Positions 44,191 to 54,074 of a stretch of DNA of 64,000 nucleotides are shown here, piece after piece; the first letter of the stretch is position 1, and each line of letters starts with the position of its first letter. The notes below the pieces were generated by a model. It did no database searches. It saw only the letters and a program-made list of their open reading frames with translations, and was not told the DNA's origin. The DNA comes from Microbacterium luteum (GTDB lineage Bacteria; Actinomycetota; Actinomycetes; Actinomycetales; Microbacteriaceae). A program made the translations under genes and the position numbers. The stretch lies in the NCBI RefSeq assembly GCF_015277875.1, contig NZ_CP063814.1, forward strand, positions 1,922,001 to 1,986,000, given 5' to 3'.

Positions 44191-44196
44191 TCTATG
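44191..44196 (-). promoter_or_regulatory. Possible -10 box of ctaB
   Basis: TAGACT on the - strand lies about 23 bases before the ctaB ATG. I found no strong -35 box. Confidence 0.35.
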
Positions 44197-44271
44197 GCAT
44201 GCTCGCGCGACCACACTCCCGCCCGACGACGTGCGACCTCCGACGCGGGCGCCGGCACGGATCACGGCCGT

Positions 44272-44300
44272 GTGACGGCCTGAGGGCGAATCGCTATGCT
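44272..44300 (+). promoter_or_regulatory. Candidate promoter of the tkt operon
   Basis: GTGACG (44272-44277), a 17-base spacer and TATGCT (44295-44300) form a good sigma-A-like promoter. It would give a leader of about 90 bases before the GTG of tkt. Confidence 0.55.
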
Positions 44301-44396
44301 GAGAGGACACGCGCGCCGCACGCGCCGATCCCATCCCTCGCCACCGGCTGATTCGGGGATCCGTGCGCGTCAGCGCACCCTCGAGAAAGGCCCTCT

Positions 44397-46493
44397 GTGT
44401 CGGAACTGCGTTGGGAAGAGATCGATCGGCGCGCGGTGGACACCGTGCGCGTGCTGGCGGCGGATGCTGTCGAGAAGGTCGGCAATGGTCACCCCGGAAC
44501 GGCGATGAGTCTCGCTCCGGCGGCGTATCTGCTGTATCAGCGGGTGATGAACCACGACCCCGCGGATGTGCACTGGCCGGGTCGTGATCGTTTCATCCTC
44601 TCTGCGGGGCATTCGTCGTTGACGCAGTACATCCAGCTGTATCTGGGTGGGTTCGGGTTGGAGCTGCAGGATCTGAAGGAGCTGCGGACGTGGGGGTCGA
44701 AGACCCCGGGTCACCCGGAGTTCGGTCACACCGATGGTGTGGAGATCACGACCGGGCCGCTGGGTCAGGGTCTGGCGTCGTCGGTCGGGTTCGCGTACGC
44801 GGCCCGGTATGAGCGGGGTCTGTTCGACCCGGAGGCTGCGCCGGGTGAGTCGCCGTTCGATCACACCATCTATGTGATCGCGTCGGATGGGGACATCCAG
44901 GAGGGCATCACCAGCGAGGCGTCTTCGTTGGCCGGGCATCAGGAGCTCGGCAATCTCGTGGTCATCTACGACGCGAATCAGATCTCGATCGAGGACGACA
45001 CCGACGTCGCGTTCACCGAGGACGTCGCCGCCCGCTACGCCGCGTACGGCTGGCATGTGCAGACGGTGGATTGGAAGAAGACGGGCGAGTACGTCGAAGA
45101 CGTCGCCGAGCTTCACGCAGCCCTCGAGGCGGCGAAGGCCGAGACGTCGAAGCCGTCGATCATCGTGCTGAAGACGATCATCGGGTGGCCCTCGCCGGGC
45201 AAGCAGAACACCGGCAAGATCCACGGCTCCAAGCTCGGCGACGACGAGTTGAAGGCGACGAAGGAGGTGCTCGGGTGGGACCCGGAGCAGACCTTCGTGG
45301 TGCCCGACGACGTCCTCGAACACACTCGTTCACTCGCCGATCGTGGCGCAGAAGCGCGCGCGGCGTGGCAGGAGAAGTTCGACGCGTGGGCCGGCGCGCA
45401 CCCCGAGCGCAAGGCGCTGTGGGACCGCATCAACGCCCGCGAGCTCCCCGCCGATCTCGCCGATGCGCTCCCGGTGTTCGAGGCGGGCAAGGACGTGTCC
45501 ACCCGTGCCGCGTCGGGGCAGGTCATCAACGCCCTGGCCGACAAGCTCCCCGAGCTGTGGGGCGGCTCGGCCGACCTCGCCGAATCGAACCTCACCACCA
45601 TCAAGAACGCCGCCTCGTTCATCCCGTCCGAGTGGTCGACCGACGAGTGGGACGGCAACCCGTACGGGCGGGTGCTGCACTTCGGCATCCGCGAGCACGC
45701 GATGGCGGCCATCATCAACGGCATCGTGCTGCACGGCCCCACCCGCGCGTTCGGCGGGACGTTCCTGATCTTCAGCGACTACATGCGCCCCGCGGTGCGT
45801 CTGGCCGCGCTGATGAACATCCCCTCGATCTTCGTCTGGACCCACGACTCCGTCGCCCTCGGAGAAGACGGCCCCACCCACCAGCCGATCGAGCAGCTCA
45901 CCGCGCTGCGCGCCATCCCGAACCTCGCCGTGCTCCGCCCCGCCGATGCGAACGAGACCGCCGTGATCTGGCACGAGATGCTCCGCCGCCACGCCGGCCC
46001 CTCCGGCATCGCCCTGACCAGGCAGAACATCCCCACCTTCGAGCGCGGTGACGGTGCAGCCAGCGGCGACGTCCTGGCCTCCGCCGACCTCGCCGCGAAG
46101 GGCGCATACGTCCTCGCCGAAGCACCGAACGGCACGCCCGACGTGATCATCATCGCGACCGGGTCCGAGGTGCAGCTCGCCGTCGCCGCCCGCGAAGCCC
46201 TCGCCGCCGACGGCGTGGGTGTGCGCGTCGTCTCCGCCCCGTCGTTGGAGTGGTTCGCCGAGCAGGACGCCGACTACCGCGAGAGCGTCCTTCCCGCCGC
46301 GATCACCGCCCGCGTCTCCGTCGAAGCCGGGCTCGCCCTGGGCTGGCGCGGCATCGTCGGCGACCGCGGCCGGTCCGTCTCGATCGAGCACTTCGGCGCC
46401 TCCGCCGACTACCAGACCCTGTTCGACAAGTTCGGCATCACCACCGAAGCCGTCATCACCGCCGCCCGCGAAACCCTCGAGGAGAACGCATGA
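44397..46493 (+). CDS. tkt: Transketolase
   Basis: Thiamine-dependent enzyme of 698 residues that transfers two-carbon units in the pentose phosphate pathway. Features are [34 protein letters not shown], and the cofactor motif [20 protein letters not shown]...ANQISIEDD. The Pyr domain contains [19 protein letters not shown] with the catalytic Glu. The GTG start has GAGAAAGG upstream. It heads a six-gene operon (tkt-tal-pgi-zwf-opcA-pgl). Codon choice is unusual in the first 600 bases, with many G- and T-ending codons, whereas the last 700 bases end almost only in C or G. Confidence 0.97.
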   Translation: MSELRWEEIDRRAVDTVRVLAADAVEKVGNGHPGTAMSLAPAAYLLYQRVMNHDPADVHWPGRDRFILSAGHSSLTQYIQLYLGGFGLELQDLKELRTWGSKTPGHPEFGHTDGVEITTGPLGQGLASSVGFAYAARYERGLFDPEAAPGESPFDHTIYVIASDGDIQEGITSEASSLAGHQELGNLVVIYDANQISIEDDTDVAFTEDVAARYAAYGWHVQTVDWKKTGEYVEDVAELHAALEAAKAETSKPSIIVLKTIIGWPSPGKQNTGKIHGSKLGDDELKATKEVLGWDPEQTFVVPDDVLEHTRSLADRGAEARAAWQEKFDAWAGAHPERKALWDRINARELPADLADALPVFEAGKDVSTRAASGQVINALADKLPELWGGSADLAESNLTTIKNAASFIPSEWSTDEWDGNPYGRVLHFGIREHAMAAIINGIVLHGPTRAFGGTFLIFSDYMRPAVRLAALMNIPSIFVWTHDSVALGEDGPTHQPIEQLTALRAIPNLAVLRPADANETAVIWHEMLRRHAGPSGIALTRQNIPTFERGDGAASGDVLASADLAAKGAYVLAEAPNGTPDVIIIATGSEVQLAVAAREALAADGVGVRVVSAPSLEWFAEQDADYRESVLPAAITARVSVEAGLALGWRGIVGDRGRSVSIEHFGASADYQTLFDKFGITTEAVITAARETLEENA

Positions 46494-47602
46494 GCACCCC
46501 CACCGCACGCCTTGTCGAAGAGGGCGTCAGCATCTGGCTCGACGACCTGTCTCGTCAGCGCATCACCAGCGGCAACCTCGCCGACCTGATCATCACGCGC
46601 AACGTGACCGGCGTCACGACCAACCCGACGATCTTCGCGGGGGCGCTCGCCAAGGGCGAGTCCTACGACGGCCAGGTCTCCGTGCTCGCCAAGGACGGGG
46701 CCGACGTCGAACGGGCGATCTTCGAGATCACCACCGACGACGTGCAGGCCGCCTCGGATGTCTTCCGTCCGGTCTTCGACGCGACCGGCGGCGTCGACGG
46801 ACGCGTATCGATCGAGGTCTCCCCCGAGCTCGCGCACGATACCGATGCCACCGTCGCGGAAGCCAAGAAGCTCGCGGCGAAGGTGGACCGCCCCAACGTG
46901 CTCATCAAGATCCCCGCGACGAAGGCCGGCCTCCCGGCGATCACCGAGGTGATCGGAGCAGGCATCAGCGTCAACGTGACCCTCATCTTCAGCCTCGAGC
47001 GTTACGACGAGGTCATCGACGCCTACCTCGCCGGAGTGGAGAAGGCGCAGGCGGCCGGGCACGACATCTCCACCCTCCAGTCGGTGGCGTCGTTCTTCGT
47101 CTCCCGCGTGGACACCGAGGTCGACAAGCGCCTCGCGGCCATCGGCACCGACGCGGCCTCCTCGCTGTCGTCGAAGGCCGGTCTCGCGAACGCGCGTCTG
47201 GCTTACGAGCTGTTCCAGAAGAAGTTCGCCTCGGACCGCGCCAAGGCCCTGCTGGAGGCCGGCGCCACCGTGCAGCGCCCCCTGTGGGCATCGACGGGTG
47301 TGAAGGACCCGGCCCTGCCGGACACCCTCTATGTCACGGAGCTCGTGGCCAAGGGAACCGTCAACACGATGCCCGAGAAGACCCTCGAGGCCACCTTCGA
47401 CCACGCGGAGATCACCGGCGACACCGTGACCGGCGCCTACGCGGAGTCGCACGACTACTTCTCGCAGCTCGAGGCCGCAGGCGTGGACTTCGCCGACGTC
47501 ACGCAGGTCCTGGAGGACGAGGGCGTCGAGAAGTTCGTCGCGTCGTGGCGTGAGCTGCAGGAGACCGTGAAGGCTGCTCTCTCCGAGGCCGCAGAGGCCT
47601 GA
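46490..47602 (+). CDS. tal: Transaldolase
   Basis: Schiff-base aldolase of 370 residues that transfers dihydroxyacetone units between sugar phosphates. [18 protein letters not shown] and [18 protein letters not shown], with the catalytic Lys in the latter, are clear. [21 protein letters not shown] also fits. The length is that of the longer actinobacterial type. The ATG overlaps the tkt stop by 4 bases. Confidence 0.96.
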   Translation: MSTPTARLVEEGVSIWLDDLSRQRITSGNLADLIITRNVTGVTTNPTIFAGALAKGESYDGQVSVLAKDGADVERAIFEITTDDVQAASDVFRPVFDATGGVDGRVSIEVSPELAHDTDATVAEAKKLAAKVDRPNVLIKIPATKAGLPAITEVIGAGISVNVTLIFSLERYDEVIDAYLAGVEKAQAAGHDISTLQSVASFFVSRVDTEVDKRLAAIGTDAASSLSSKAGLANARLAYELFQKKFASDRAKALLEAGATVQRPLWASTGVKDPALPDTLYVTELVAKGTVNTMPEKTLEATFDHAEITGDTVTGAYAESHDYFSQLEAAGVDFADVTQVLEDEGVEKFVASWRELQETVKAALSEAAEA

Positions 47603-47603
47603 G

Positions 47604-49226
47604 GTGAGCTTTCACCTCCACCTCTCCGGACATGTCGAGGAGGCGGTCGAGAGGACCCTTCCGGGTCTCGTCTCGAGCCTCGTCGCCTCGGCCCTGACGG
47701 CCGGTGACGACAGTCTGTGGGGTGCCACGGCGCAAGCTGAGGCGTCCCGCCGGCTGGGGTGGGTCCAGGCCGTCAGCACATCGCGTCCGCTCGTCCCCGA
47801 GATCCTCGCCCTGCGCGAGGAACTCGTGGCGCACGGGACGACCCGCATCGTGCTCGCCGGCATGGGCGGCTCCTCCCTCGCACCGGAGGTCATCGCGCAG
47901 ACGGCCGGCGTTCCGCTGACGATCCTCGACTCCACGGCGCCGGGGCAGGTGCTCGCCGCCATCGACGGTGATGCCGAGGCGGGCGGCCTCGACCGAACGG
48001 TGCTGGTCGTCTCGAGCAAGTCGGGGTCGACCATCGAGACCGACTCGGCACTCCGGGCCTTCGACGCGGCCTTCCGAGACGTCGGCATCGATCCGGCGGA
48101 GCGCATCGTGGTCGTCACCGACCCCGGCTCGCCCCTCGAGGCGGCATCCGGCTCCGCGGGCTATCGCACGTTCACGGCCGACCCCACGGTCGGCGGTCGA
48201 TACTCGGCGTTGACCGCCTTCGGGCTGGTTCCCGCCGGACTGGCCGGGGTCGACATCGTCGAGTTGCTCGATGAAGCCGAGGCCACGCTGCTCGAAGTCG
48301 CGATTGACGACCCCGGGAACCCCGCGCTCGTTCTCGCGGCCGCGATCGCCGGCGGCGAGCCGCGCCGGGACAAGCTCGGGCTCGTCACGGACGGGACCCA
48401 CATCGTCGGGCTGCCCGAGTGGATCGAGCAGCTGATCGCCGAGTCCACCGGAAAGCAGGGGACGGGCATCCTCCCGGTCCCGCTCCTGCCCGTCTCCCCC
48501 GAGCTCGAAACCCGGCCAGAGGATCTGCAGGTCGTGAGACTCGTCGATGACGCGGCGGAGTTCCACCTCTTCGAGCACCATCACGGCGAGGTGCTCGTGA
48601 GCGGTTCCCTCGGCGCCCAGTTCGTCGTATGGGAATATGCCACCGCGATCGCCGGACGCCTGCTCGGAATCAACCCGTTCGATCAGCCCGACGTCGAATC
48701 GGCCAAAGCCGCGGCCCGCGGGCTGCTCGACGAGCGACCCCCGTCGATCGCCCCGGCGTTCGTCGCCGACGGCGTCGAGGTTCGCGTGTCCGATCCCGTA
48801 CTGGCCGCTCCCGGAACGATTGCCGGCGTTCTCGACGCCCTCTGGTCGCGTGTGCCGGGCGACGGCTATGTCGCGATACACGCCTACGTCGATCGTCTGG
48901 AGTACGCACCGATCGAGGGGCTGCGCGAACTTGTCGCGGCCGACTCCGGCCGACCGACGACGTTCGGATGGGGTCCGCGGTTCCTGCACTCGACCGGCCA
49001 GTTCCACAAGGGCGGTCCCGCCCGCGGGGTCTTCCTGCAGATCCTCGAGAGCACCGACGTCGACCTCGAGATCCCCGGGCGCCCCTTCACCTTCGGGGAG
49101 CTCATCCACGCACAGGCAGTCGGCGACGCCACCGTCCTCGCCGAAGGGCACGGCCGTCCGGTCGTCACCCTGACGCTCACCGATCCCCAGGTCGACGTGA
49201 TGTCGCTCTTCGAAGCGGCGCAATAG
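47604..49226 (+). CDS. pgi: Glucose-6-phosphate isomerase
   Basis: Enzyme of 540 residues with two sugar-isomerase domains: AGMGGSSLAPEV and SSKSGSTIETDSALRAF bind phosphate, and RFLHSTGQFHKGGPARGVFLQI carries the catalytic region near the C-terminus. It interconverts glucose-6-phosphate and fructose-6-phosphate, linking glycolysis with the pentose phosphate genes around it. The GTG start lies 1 base after the tal stop. The sequence belongs to the divergent actinobacterial type found in tal-pgi-zwf operons. Confidence 0.93.
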   Translation: MSFHLHLSGHVEEAVERTLPGLVSSLVASALTAGDDSLWGATAQAEASRRLGWVQAVSTSRPLVPEILALREELVAHGTTRIVLAGMGGSSLAPEVIAQTAGVPLTILDSTAPGQVLAAIDGDAEAGGLDRTVLVVSSKSGSTIETDSALRAFDAAFRDVGIDPAERIVVVTDPGSPLEAASGSAGYRTFTADPTVGGRYSALTAFGLVPAGLAGVDIVELLDEAEATLLEVAIDDPGNPALVLAAAIAGGEPRRDKLGLVTDGTHIVGLPEWIEQLIAESTGKQGTGILPVPLLPVSPELETRPEDLQVVRLVDDAAEFHLFEHHHGEVLVSGSLGAQFVVWEYATAIAGRLLGINPFDQPDVESAKAAARGLLDERPPSIAPAFVADGVEVRVSDPVLAAPGTIAGVLDALWSRVPGDGYVAIHAYVDRLEYAPIEGLRELVAADSGRPTTFGWGPRFLHSTGQFHKGGPARGVFLQILESTDVDLEIPGRPFTFGELIHAQAVGDATVLAEGHGRPVVTLTLTDPQVDVMSLFEAAQ

Positions 49227-49238
49227 GAGAACAATCGA

Positions 49239-50789
49239 ATGACGGCCCAGATCTCACGCGCGCAGAATCCCCTGCGCGACCCTGAAGATCACCGCTTGAA
49301 CCGCATCGCCGGTCCGAGCGCGCTCGTGATCTTCGGCGTGACGGGAGACCTCTCCCGTAAGAAGCTCATGCCCGCGGTCTACGACCTCGCCAATCGGGGA
49401 CTGCTCCCTCCGGGTTTCGCCCTCGTCGGGTTCGCCCGACGCGACTGGGAGGACCAGGACTTCGCGGAGGTCGTGCACGAGGCCGTTCGCGCTCATGCGC
49501 GCACCGAGTTCCGTGAGGAGACCTGGCAGCAGCTGCTGCAGGGCATCCGTTTCGTGCCCGGCGAGTTCGATGACGACGACGCCTTCGTGCGTCTGCGCGA
49601 GACGGTCGAGAAGCTCGACATCGAGCGCGGCACGATGGGCAACCACGCGTATTACCTGTCCATCCCGCCCAAGGCGTTCCCGGTCGTCGCCGAACAGCTC
49701 AAGAAGTCGGGACTCGTCGACGACACCGCCGACCGACCCGATCGCTGGCGACGCGTCGTGATCGAGAAGCCGTTCGGCCACGACCAGGATTCCGCCCAGG
49801 AACTCAACGATGCCCTGCGCTCCGCGTTCCCCGCGGACTCGATCTTCCGCATCGACCACTACCTCGGCAAGGAGACGGTCCAGAACATCCTGGCGCTGCG
49901 CTTCGCCAACGAGCTCTACGAGCCGATCTGGAATCGCAACTACGTCGACCACGTGCAAATCACGATGGCCGAGGACATCGGCGTCGGCGGCCGGGCCGGC
50001 TACTACGACGGGATCGGCGCGGCGCGCGACGTCATCCAGAACCACTTGCTGCAACTCCTCGCGCTCACCGCGATGGAGGAGCCCATCACCTTCAACGCCG
50101 CTGACCTGCGCGCCGAGAAGGAGAAGGTGCTCGCAGCGGTCACCCTCCCGGACGACCTCGAGACCTCCACGGCACGCGGCCAGTACGCCGGAGGCTGGCA
50201 GGGCGGCGAGAAGGTTCTCGGCTTCCTCGAGGAAGACGGCATGAATCCGCAGTCGACCACCGAGACCTATGCCGCCATCACCCTCGGCATCAACACACGC
50301 CGCTGGGCCGGGGTTCCGTTCTACCTCCGCACGGGCAAGCGTCTCGGCCGCCGCGTCACCGAGATCGCCGTCGTGTTCAAGCGCGCTCCGGAACTGCTCT
50401 TCACTCGTTCGCAGACCTCGGGACAGGGTCAGAACGCTCTGGTCATCCGAGTCCAGCCCGACGAGGGCGTGACGATCCGCTTCGGATCGAAGGTGCCCGG
50501 CGCCGGCGCGCAGGTGCGCGACGTGACGATGGACTTCGGCTACGGTCACGCGTTCACGGAAGCGAGTCCCGAAGCCTACGAGAGGCTGATCCTCGACGTT
50601 CTTCTCGGCGACCCGCCCCTGTTCCCCCGCCACGAAGAGGTGGAGCTGTCCTGGAAGATCCTGGACCCCATCGAGGCGTTCTGGGAGTCGCAGGGCGGTC
50701 CCGTCGAACAATACGCTCCCGGATCGTGGGGCCCGGCATCGGCCGATGAGCTCCTCGCCCGCGATGGCCGCACTTGGAGGCGCCCGTGA
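49239..50789 (+). CDS. zwf: Glucose-6-phosphate 1-dehydrogenase
   Basis: NADP-dependent enzyme of 516 residues for the first oxidative pentose phosphate step. The nucleotide-binding start is IFGVTGDLSRKKLMPAVYDL, VIEKPFGHD carries a substrate-binding Lys, and the active-site motif is RIDHYLGKETVQN (catalytic His). YIGAARDVIQNHLLQLLALTAMEEP-like sequence completes the match. AGGAG lies shortly upstream of the ATG. Translationally coupled to opcA by a GTGA overlap. Confidence 0.97.
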   Translation: MTAQISRAQNPLRDPEDHRLNRIAGPSALVIFGVTGDLSRKKLMPAVYDLANRGLLPPGFALVGFARRDWEDQDFAEVVHEAVRAHARTEFREETWQQLLQGIRFVPGEFDDDDAFVRLRETVEKLDIERGTMGNHAYYLSIPPKAFPVVAEQLKKSGLVDDTADRPDRWRRVVIEKPFGHDQDSAQELNDALRSAFPADSIFRIDHYLGKETVQNILALRFANELYEPIWNRNYVDHVQITMAEDIGVGGRAGYYDGIGAARDVIQNHLLQLLALTAMEEPITFNAADLRAEKEKVLAAVTLPDDLETSTARGQYAGGWQGGEKVLGFLEEDGMNPQSTTETYAAITLGINTRRWAGVPFYLRTGKRLGRRVTEIAVVFKRAPELLFTRSQTSGQGQNALVIRVQPDEGVTIRFGSKVPGAGAQVRDVTMDFGYGHAFTEASPEAYERLILDVLLGDPPLFPRHEEVELSWKILDPIEAFWESQGGPVEQYAPGSWGPASADELLARDGRTWRRP

Positions 50790-51739
50790 TCATCGATCTG
50801 CCCGACACCACCGTCAGCAAGATCAGCCGCGCGCTGGTCAGCGTCCGCGAGGAAGGCGGCGCCGTCGCGCTCGGTCGCGTTCTGACGCTCGTGATCGTCA
50901 CGCGCGAGGCCGCGATGGAAGAGGCCATCGACGCCGCCAATGACGCGTCCCGCGAACACCCGATGCGCGTGATCGTGCTGATGATCAACGCCGATGACGA
51001 CGAGGAACCGCGCCTCGACGCACAGATCCGCGTCGGCGGCGACGCCGGCGCGAGTGAGGTCGTGACGCTGCATGCACACGGCGAAGCGGGCGATTCCAAC
51101 CTCGAGAGCCTCGTGACCGGCTTGTTGCTGTCGGATGCGCCCGTCGTCGTCTGGTGGCCGAATCAGACGCCCGAACACGTCTCGGAGACCTCGATCGGCC
51201 GCATCGCGCAGCGACGGATCACCGACGCGGCGACCAAGTCCGACCCCGCGGCATGGGTCGCGTCGCTGGGCGAGCACTATGCCCCCGGTGACACCGACCT
51301 CGCGTGGACACGCCTCACGCGCTGGCGCGAGCAGCTGGCCGCGATCCTGGACCAGCCGCCCTACGAGCCGGTGACGTCCGTCCGGGTGCGGGGCGCCGCC
51401 GACTCGCCGTCCACCGCGCTGCTCGCCGCCTGGCTCCGGCTCGCCCTCGACGTACCGGTGGATTGGGGCTACCTCGACCCCGCCGACTGGCCTCACGGGA
51501 TCAAGAACGTGACTCTCGTCCGAGAGAGCGGCGAGGTCACGCTCGAGCGTCCCGAATCCGGCGTGGCTGTCCTGACTCAGCCGGGGCAGCCCACCCACGA
51601 GCTCGCGTTCCCGCGCCGCACGCTTCGAGAGTGCCTGGCCGAGGAGCTGAGGCGTCTGGACGCCGACGTGCTGTACGGTCGGGTCATCACCGAAGGGTGG
51701 ACGCGCTTGGACCGACCATCGAAGGGTCTGCATGACTGA
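50786..51739 (+). CDS. opcA: Glucose-6-phosphate dehydrogenase assembly protein OpcA
   Basis: Protein of 317 residues needed in actinobacteria and cyanobacteria for active Zwf, acting as an assembly or redox-linked effector. SEASGE-like HAHGEAGDSNLESLVTGLLLSDAPVVVWWPNQTPEHVSETSIGRIAQRRITDA is characteristic. The GTG at 50786 follows GGAGG by 5 bases and overlaps the zwf stop; an upstream TTG at 50774 is possible but less likely. It lies directly after zwf, as in related genomes. Confidence 0.94.
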   Translation: MIIDLPDTTVSKISRALVSVREEGGAVALGRVLTLVIVTREAAMEEAIDAANDASREHPMRVIVLMINADDDEEPRLDAQIRVGGDAGASEVVTLHAHGEAGDSNLESLVTGLLLSDAPVVVWWPNQTPEHVSETSIGRIAQRRITDAATKSDPAAWVASLGEHYAPGDTDLAWTRLTRWREQLAAILDQPPYEPVTSVRVRGAADSPSTALLAAWLRLALDVPVDWGYLDPADWPHGIKNVTLVRESGEVTLERPESGVAVLTQPGQPTHELAFPRRTLRECLAEELRRLDADVLYGRVITEGWTRLDRPSKGLHD

Positions 51740-52505
51740 GCATCTCGTCGAGAAGAGCGTCGTGATCGCCGCAGATCCCGACGCTCTCGCGCACGCCGTA
51801 GCCGATCGATTCCTTCACCGGCTGCGCAAGCGCATCGACGAGGGCGCCACGGCGCACATCTCGCTCACCGGGGGTTCGATGGGCGGGCGGGTCCTCGCCG
51901 CGGCCCGGGAGCAGGCGCAGGGGATCGACTGGTCGCGGGTCCATGTCTGGTGGAGCGACGAGCGCTTCCTGCCTCGCGGCGACCCGGAGCGCAACGAGAC
52001 GCAGGCGCGTGAGGCCCTTCTGGACCACATCGACGTTCCGCTCGAGAACGTGCACGCGATGGCTTCCAGCGATGGTCTGCACGATCTCGAAGGCGCGGCC
52101 GCGGCATACGCGGACGATCTCGCGACGTTCGCCGCCGATGGCCAGCTCTGGCCACGCTTCGACATCGCTTTCCTGGGTGTCGGACCCGACGGTCACATCG
52201 CATCGCTCTTCCCGGACAGGCCCGAGATTCTCATCGTGGACCGGGCGGTCGTCGGGGTGACGGACTCCCCCAAGCCGCCTGCCGTCCGTCTGACCATGAC
52301 ACGCCCGGTCATCAACTCATCTCAGCGCGTGTGGATGGTGATGGCGGGGCCCGACAAAGCCCCTGCTCTCGGTCTGGCCCTCGCCGGTGCGAGCTACACG
52401 AGCGTCCCCGCCGCCGGTGCGAAGGGTCGCGGACGAACCGTGTTCTTCGTGGATCAGGCGGCAGCCGCGCAGGTCCCCCCGGAGCTGATCGACCGGGAGT
52501 ACTGA
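51732..52505 (+). CDS. pgl: 6-phosphogluconolactonase
   Basis: Enzyme of 257 residues that hydrolyses 6-phosphogluconolactone, the step after Zwf. HISLTGGSMGGRVLAAARE, HVWWSDERFLPRGDPERNE and FLGVGPDGHIASLFPD are the family motifs, including the catalytic His in DGHIASLFP. The ATG lies 8 bases within the opcA end, so translation is coupled. It is the last gene of the pentose phosphate operon. Confidence 0.95.
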   Translation: MTEHLVEKSVVIAADPDALAHAVADRFLHRLRKRIDEGATAHISLTGGSMGGRVLAAAREQAQGIDWSRVHVWWSDERFLPRGDPERNETQAREALLDHIDVPLENVHAMASSDGLHDLEGAAAAYADDLATFAADGQLWPRFDIAFLGVGPDGHIASLFPDRPEILIVDRAVVGVTDSPKPPAVRLTMTRPVINSSQRVWMVMAGPDKAPALGLALAGASYTSVPAAGAKGRGRTVFFVDQAAAAQVPPELIDREY

Positions 52506-52506
52506 T

Positions 52507-52557
52507 CCGACAGAAGAGGCGCCGGACCCGCGACGGGTCCGGCGCCTCTTCTGTCGG
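52507..52557. terminator. Long bidirectional terminator after pgl
   Basis: A perfect 23-bp stem (52507-52529 with 52535-52557) has a GCGAC loop and no T-run. It lies 2 bases after pgl and 8 bases before the rbpA stop, so it can end both convergent operons. Confidence 0.85.
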
Positions 52558-52564
52558 CGCGTCG

Positions 52565-52921
52565 TCAGGCCTGGCCGCGACGCTCCCGCAGCTGGGTCAG
52601 CGCCTCGTCGAGAAGCTGCGCCGCCTCATCGTCGGAGCGACGTTCCTTGACGTAGGCAAGATGGGTCTTGTAGGGCTCGGTCTTCGCCACGGCGGGCGGG
52701 TTCTCCTTGTCTCGCCCCGCCGGAAGGCCCGAGTGCGGCGAGTCGATCACGTCGGGGATCTCGGCCGGATCGATATCCGCGACGAAGTAGCGCACGGTCT
52801 CGTTCCCCAGCGCATCCCAGTACGAGATCGCGACGCGGTCGGCGTGGTAGCCGTGATCCTGTTCGCCCATGGGGCCGGCACCGACACGCGTGCCGCGGAT
52901 GGCGTTTCCTCCCGTGGCCAT
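52565..52921 (-). CDS. rbpA: RNA polymerase-binding protein RbpA
   Basis: Actinobacterial transcription factor of 118 residues. The N-terminal NAIRGTRVGAGPMGEQDHG contacts RNA polymerase/promoter. A small beta-barrel core follows. The C-terminal sigma-interaction domain is YKTHLAYVKERRSDDEAAQLLDEALTQLRERRG. It stabilises open complexes formed by the principal sigma factor. No cysteines are present, so the zinc site of Streptomyces RbpA is missing. The ATG shares one base with the secG stop. Confidence 0.94.
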   Translation of the reverse strand: MATGGNAIRGTRVGAGPMGEQDHGYHADRVAISYWDALGNETVRYFVADIDPAEIPDVIDSPHSGLPAGRDKENPPAVAKTEPYKTHLAYVKERRSDDEAAQLLDEALTQLRERRGQA

Positions 52922-53178
52922 CAGAACGCCTGGAATTTCGTGATGAGGCCGAGGGCGACGATCGACACGAACCACGCCAGCGCGAGGATCACGGTGAACC
53001 GGTTGAGGTTGCGCTCCGCGAGACCCGACGAGCCCAGGGCGGAGGTCATGCCGCCGCCGAACATGTCGGACAGGCCGCCGCCACGCCCTTTGTGGAGAAG
53101 AATGAGGAGGGTGAGCAGGAGACTGGTCACACCCAGCAGCACCTGCAGCACGAACTCGAGGATCTGCACTGGTTCCAT
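52921..53178 (-). CDS. secG: Preprotein translocase subunit SecG
   Basis: Small membrane protein of 85 residues with two helices (VQILEFVLQVLLGVTSLLLTLLILLHKG and FTVILALAWFVSIVALGLITKF) around the conserved RGGGLSDMFGGG loop. It is part of the SecYEG channel. The ATG at 53178 was chosen over a longer start because the conserved region begins there. It lies downstream of tpiA on the same strand, as in many actinobacteria. Confidence 0.95.
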   Translation of the reverse strand: MEPVQILEFVLQVLLGVTSLLLTLLILLHKGRGGGLSDMFGGGMTSALGSSGLAERNLNRFTVILALAWFVSIVALGLITKFQAF

Positions 53179-53270
53179 ACACCTTTCGTCGACCGCGTCG
53201 GATCGCACAAGGGTTCAGTATACGCAAGCGACACCCCGACCGCCGATGAGAGGCGGCCAGGGTGTGTCGC

Positions 53271-54074
53271 TCACACGCCGACGTGCTTCTGGTAGCGGAT
53301 GATCGAGGAGAACTCGTCGACCAGAAGACTCGCACCGCCGACGAGCGCGCCGTCGATATCGGCCTGCCGCATGAATCCGGCGATGTTCGCCGCCTTGACG
53401 GAGCCGCCGTAGAGCACGCGCGTGCGAGCGGCAGCGTCTGCGCCGAGCTCGGACGCGATGACCTCCCGCAGCTTCGCGCAGACATCCTGTGCCTGCTCGG
53501 CCGTGGCGGCTTGACCCGATCCGATCGCCCACACCGGCTCGTAGGCGACGACGATGTCGGCGGTCGCCGGTACATCGTGCAGCGCCGCCTTCAGCTGAGC
53601 AACCGGAACGGCGCTGGCGCCGTGCTTCTCGAGGTCCTCCGCCGTTTCACCGACACAGATCACCGGCACGAGCTCGTGCTTCAGCGCCGCCTGCACCTTG
53701 GCCGCTACGACCTCATCCGACTCTGCGTGGTATTCGCGACGCTCGGAGTGTCCGATGATCACGTATCCGCAGTCGAGCTTGCTCAAGAACGCGCCCGAGA
53801 TCTCGCCCGTGTAGGCACCGGAGTCCTTGACCGAGAGGTCCTGCGCGCCGAGCGCGAAGGGGATCTTGTCCGCGTCGAGCAGCGTCTGCACGGTCCGAAG
53901 GTCGGTGAACGGCGGGAAGAGGGCGACCTCGACGCTGCCGTCCTCGTGCTTGGCGTCTTTGAGGGTCCAGTGCAGCTTCTGCACGAACGCCACCGCCTGC
54001 AGGTGGTCGAGGTTCATCTTCCAGTTGCCGGCGATGAGCGGGGTGCGCGCATCGGAGGTGTTCACTGCTGCCAT
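53271..54074 (-). CDS. tpiA: Triosephosphate isomerase
   Basis: TIM-barrel enzyme of 267 residues: LIAGNWKMNLDHLQA with the Asn/Lys, VIIGHSERREYHAESD with the catalytic His, and VVAYEPVWAIGSGQAATAEQAQ with the catalytic Glu. LYGGSVKAANI binds phosphate. The ATG at 54074 lies 13 bases inside the end of pgk. It is a core glycolytic gene of the gap-pgk-tpiA run. Confidence 0.97.
   Translation of the reverse strand: MAAVNTSDARTPLIAGNWKMNLDHLQAVAFVQKLHWTLKDAKHEDGSVEVALFPPFTDLRTVQTLLDADKIPFALGAQDLSVKDSGAYTGEISGAFLSKLDCGYVIIGHSERREYHAESDEVVAAKVQAALKHELVPVICVGETAEDLEKHGASAVPVAQLKAALHDVPATADIVVAYEPVWAIGSGQAATAEQAQDVCAKLREVIASELGADAAARTRVLYGGSVKAANIAGFMRQADIDGALVGGASLLVDEFSSIIRYQKHVGV

Noticed and set aside
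44301..44396. Riboswitch or attenuator in the tkt leader
   Set aside because: The leader is about 90 bases and GC-rich, but I see no conserved riboswitch core, leader peptide or alternative hairpin pair.
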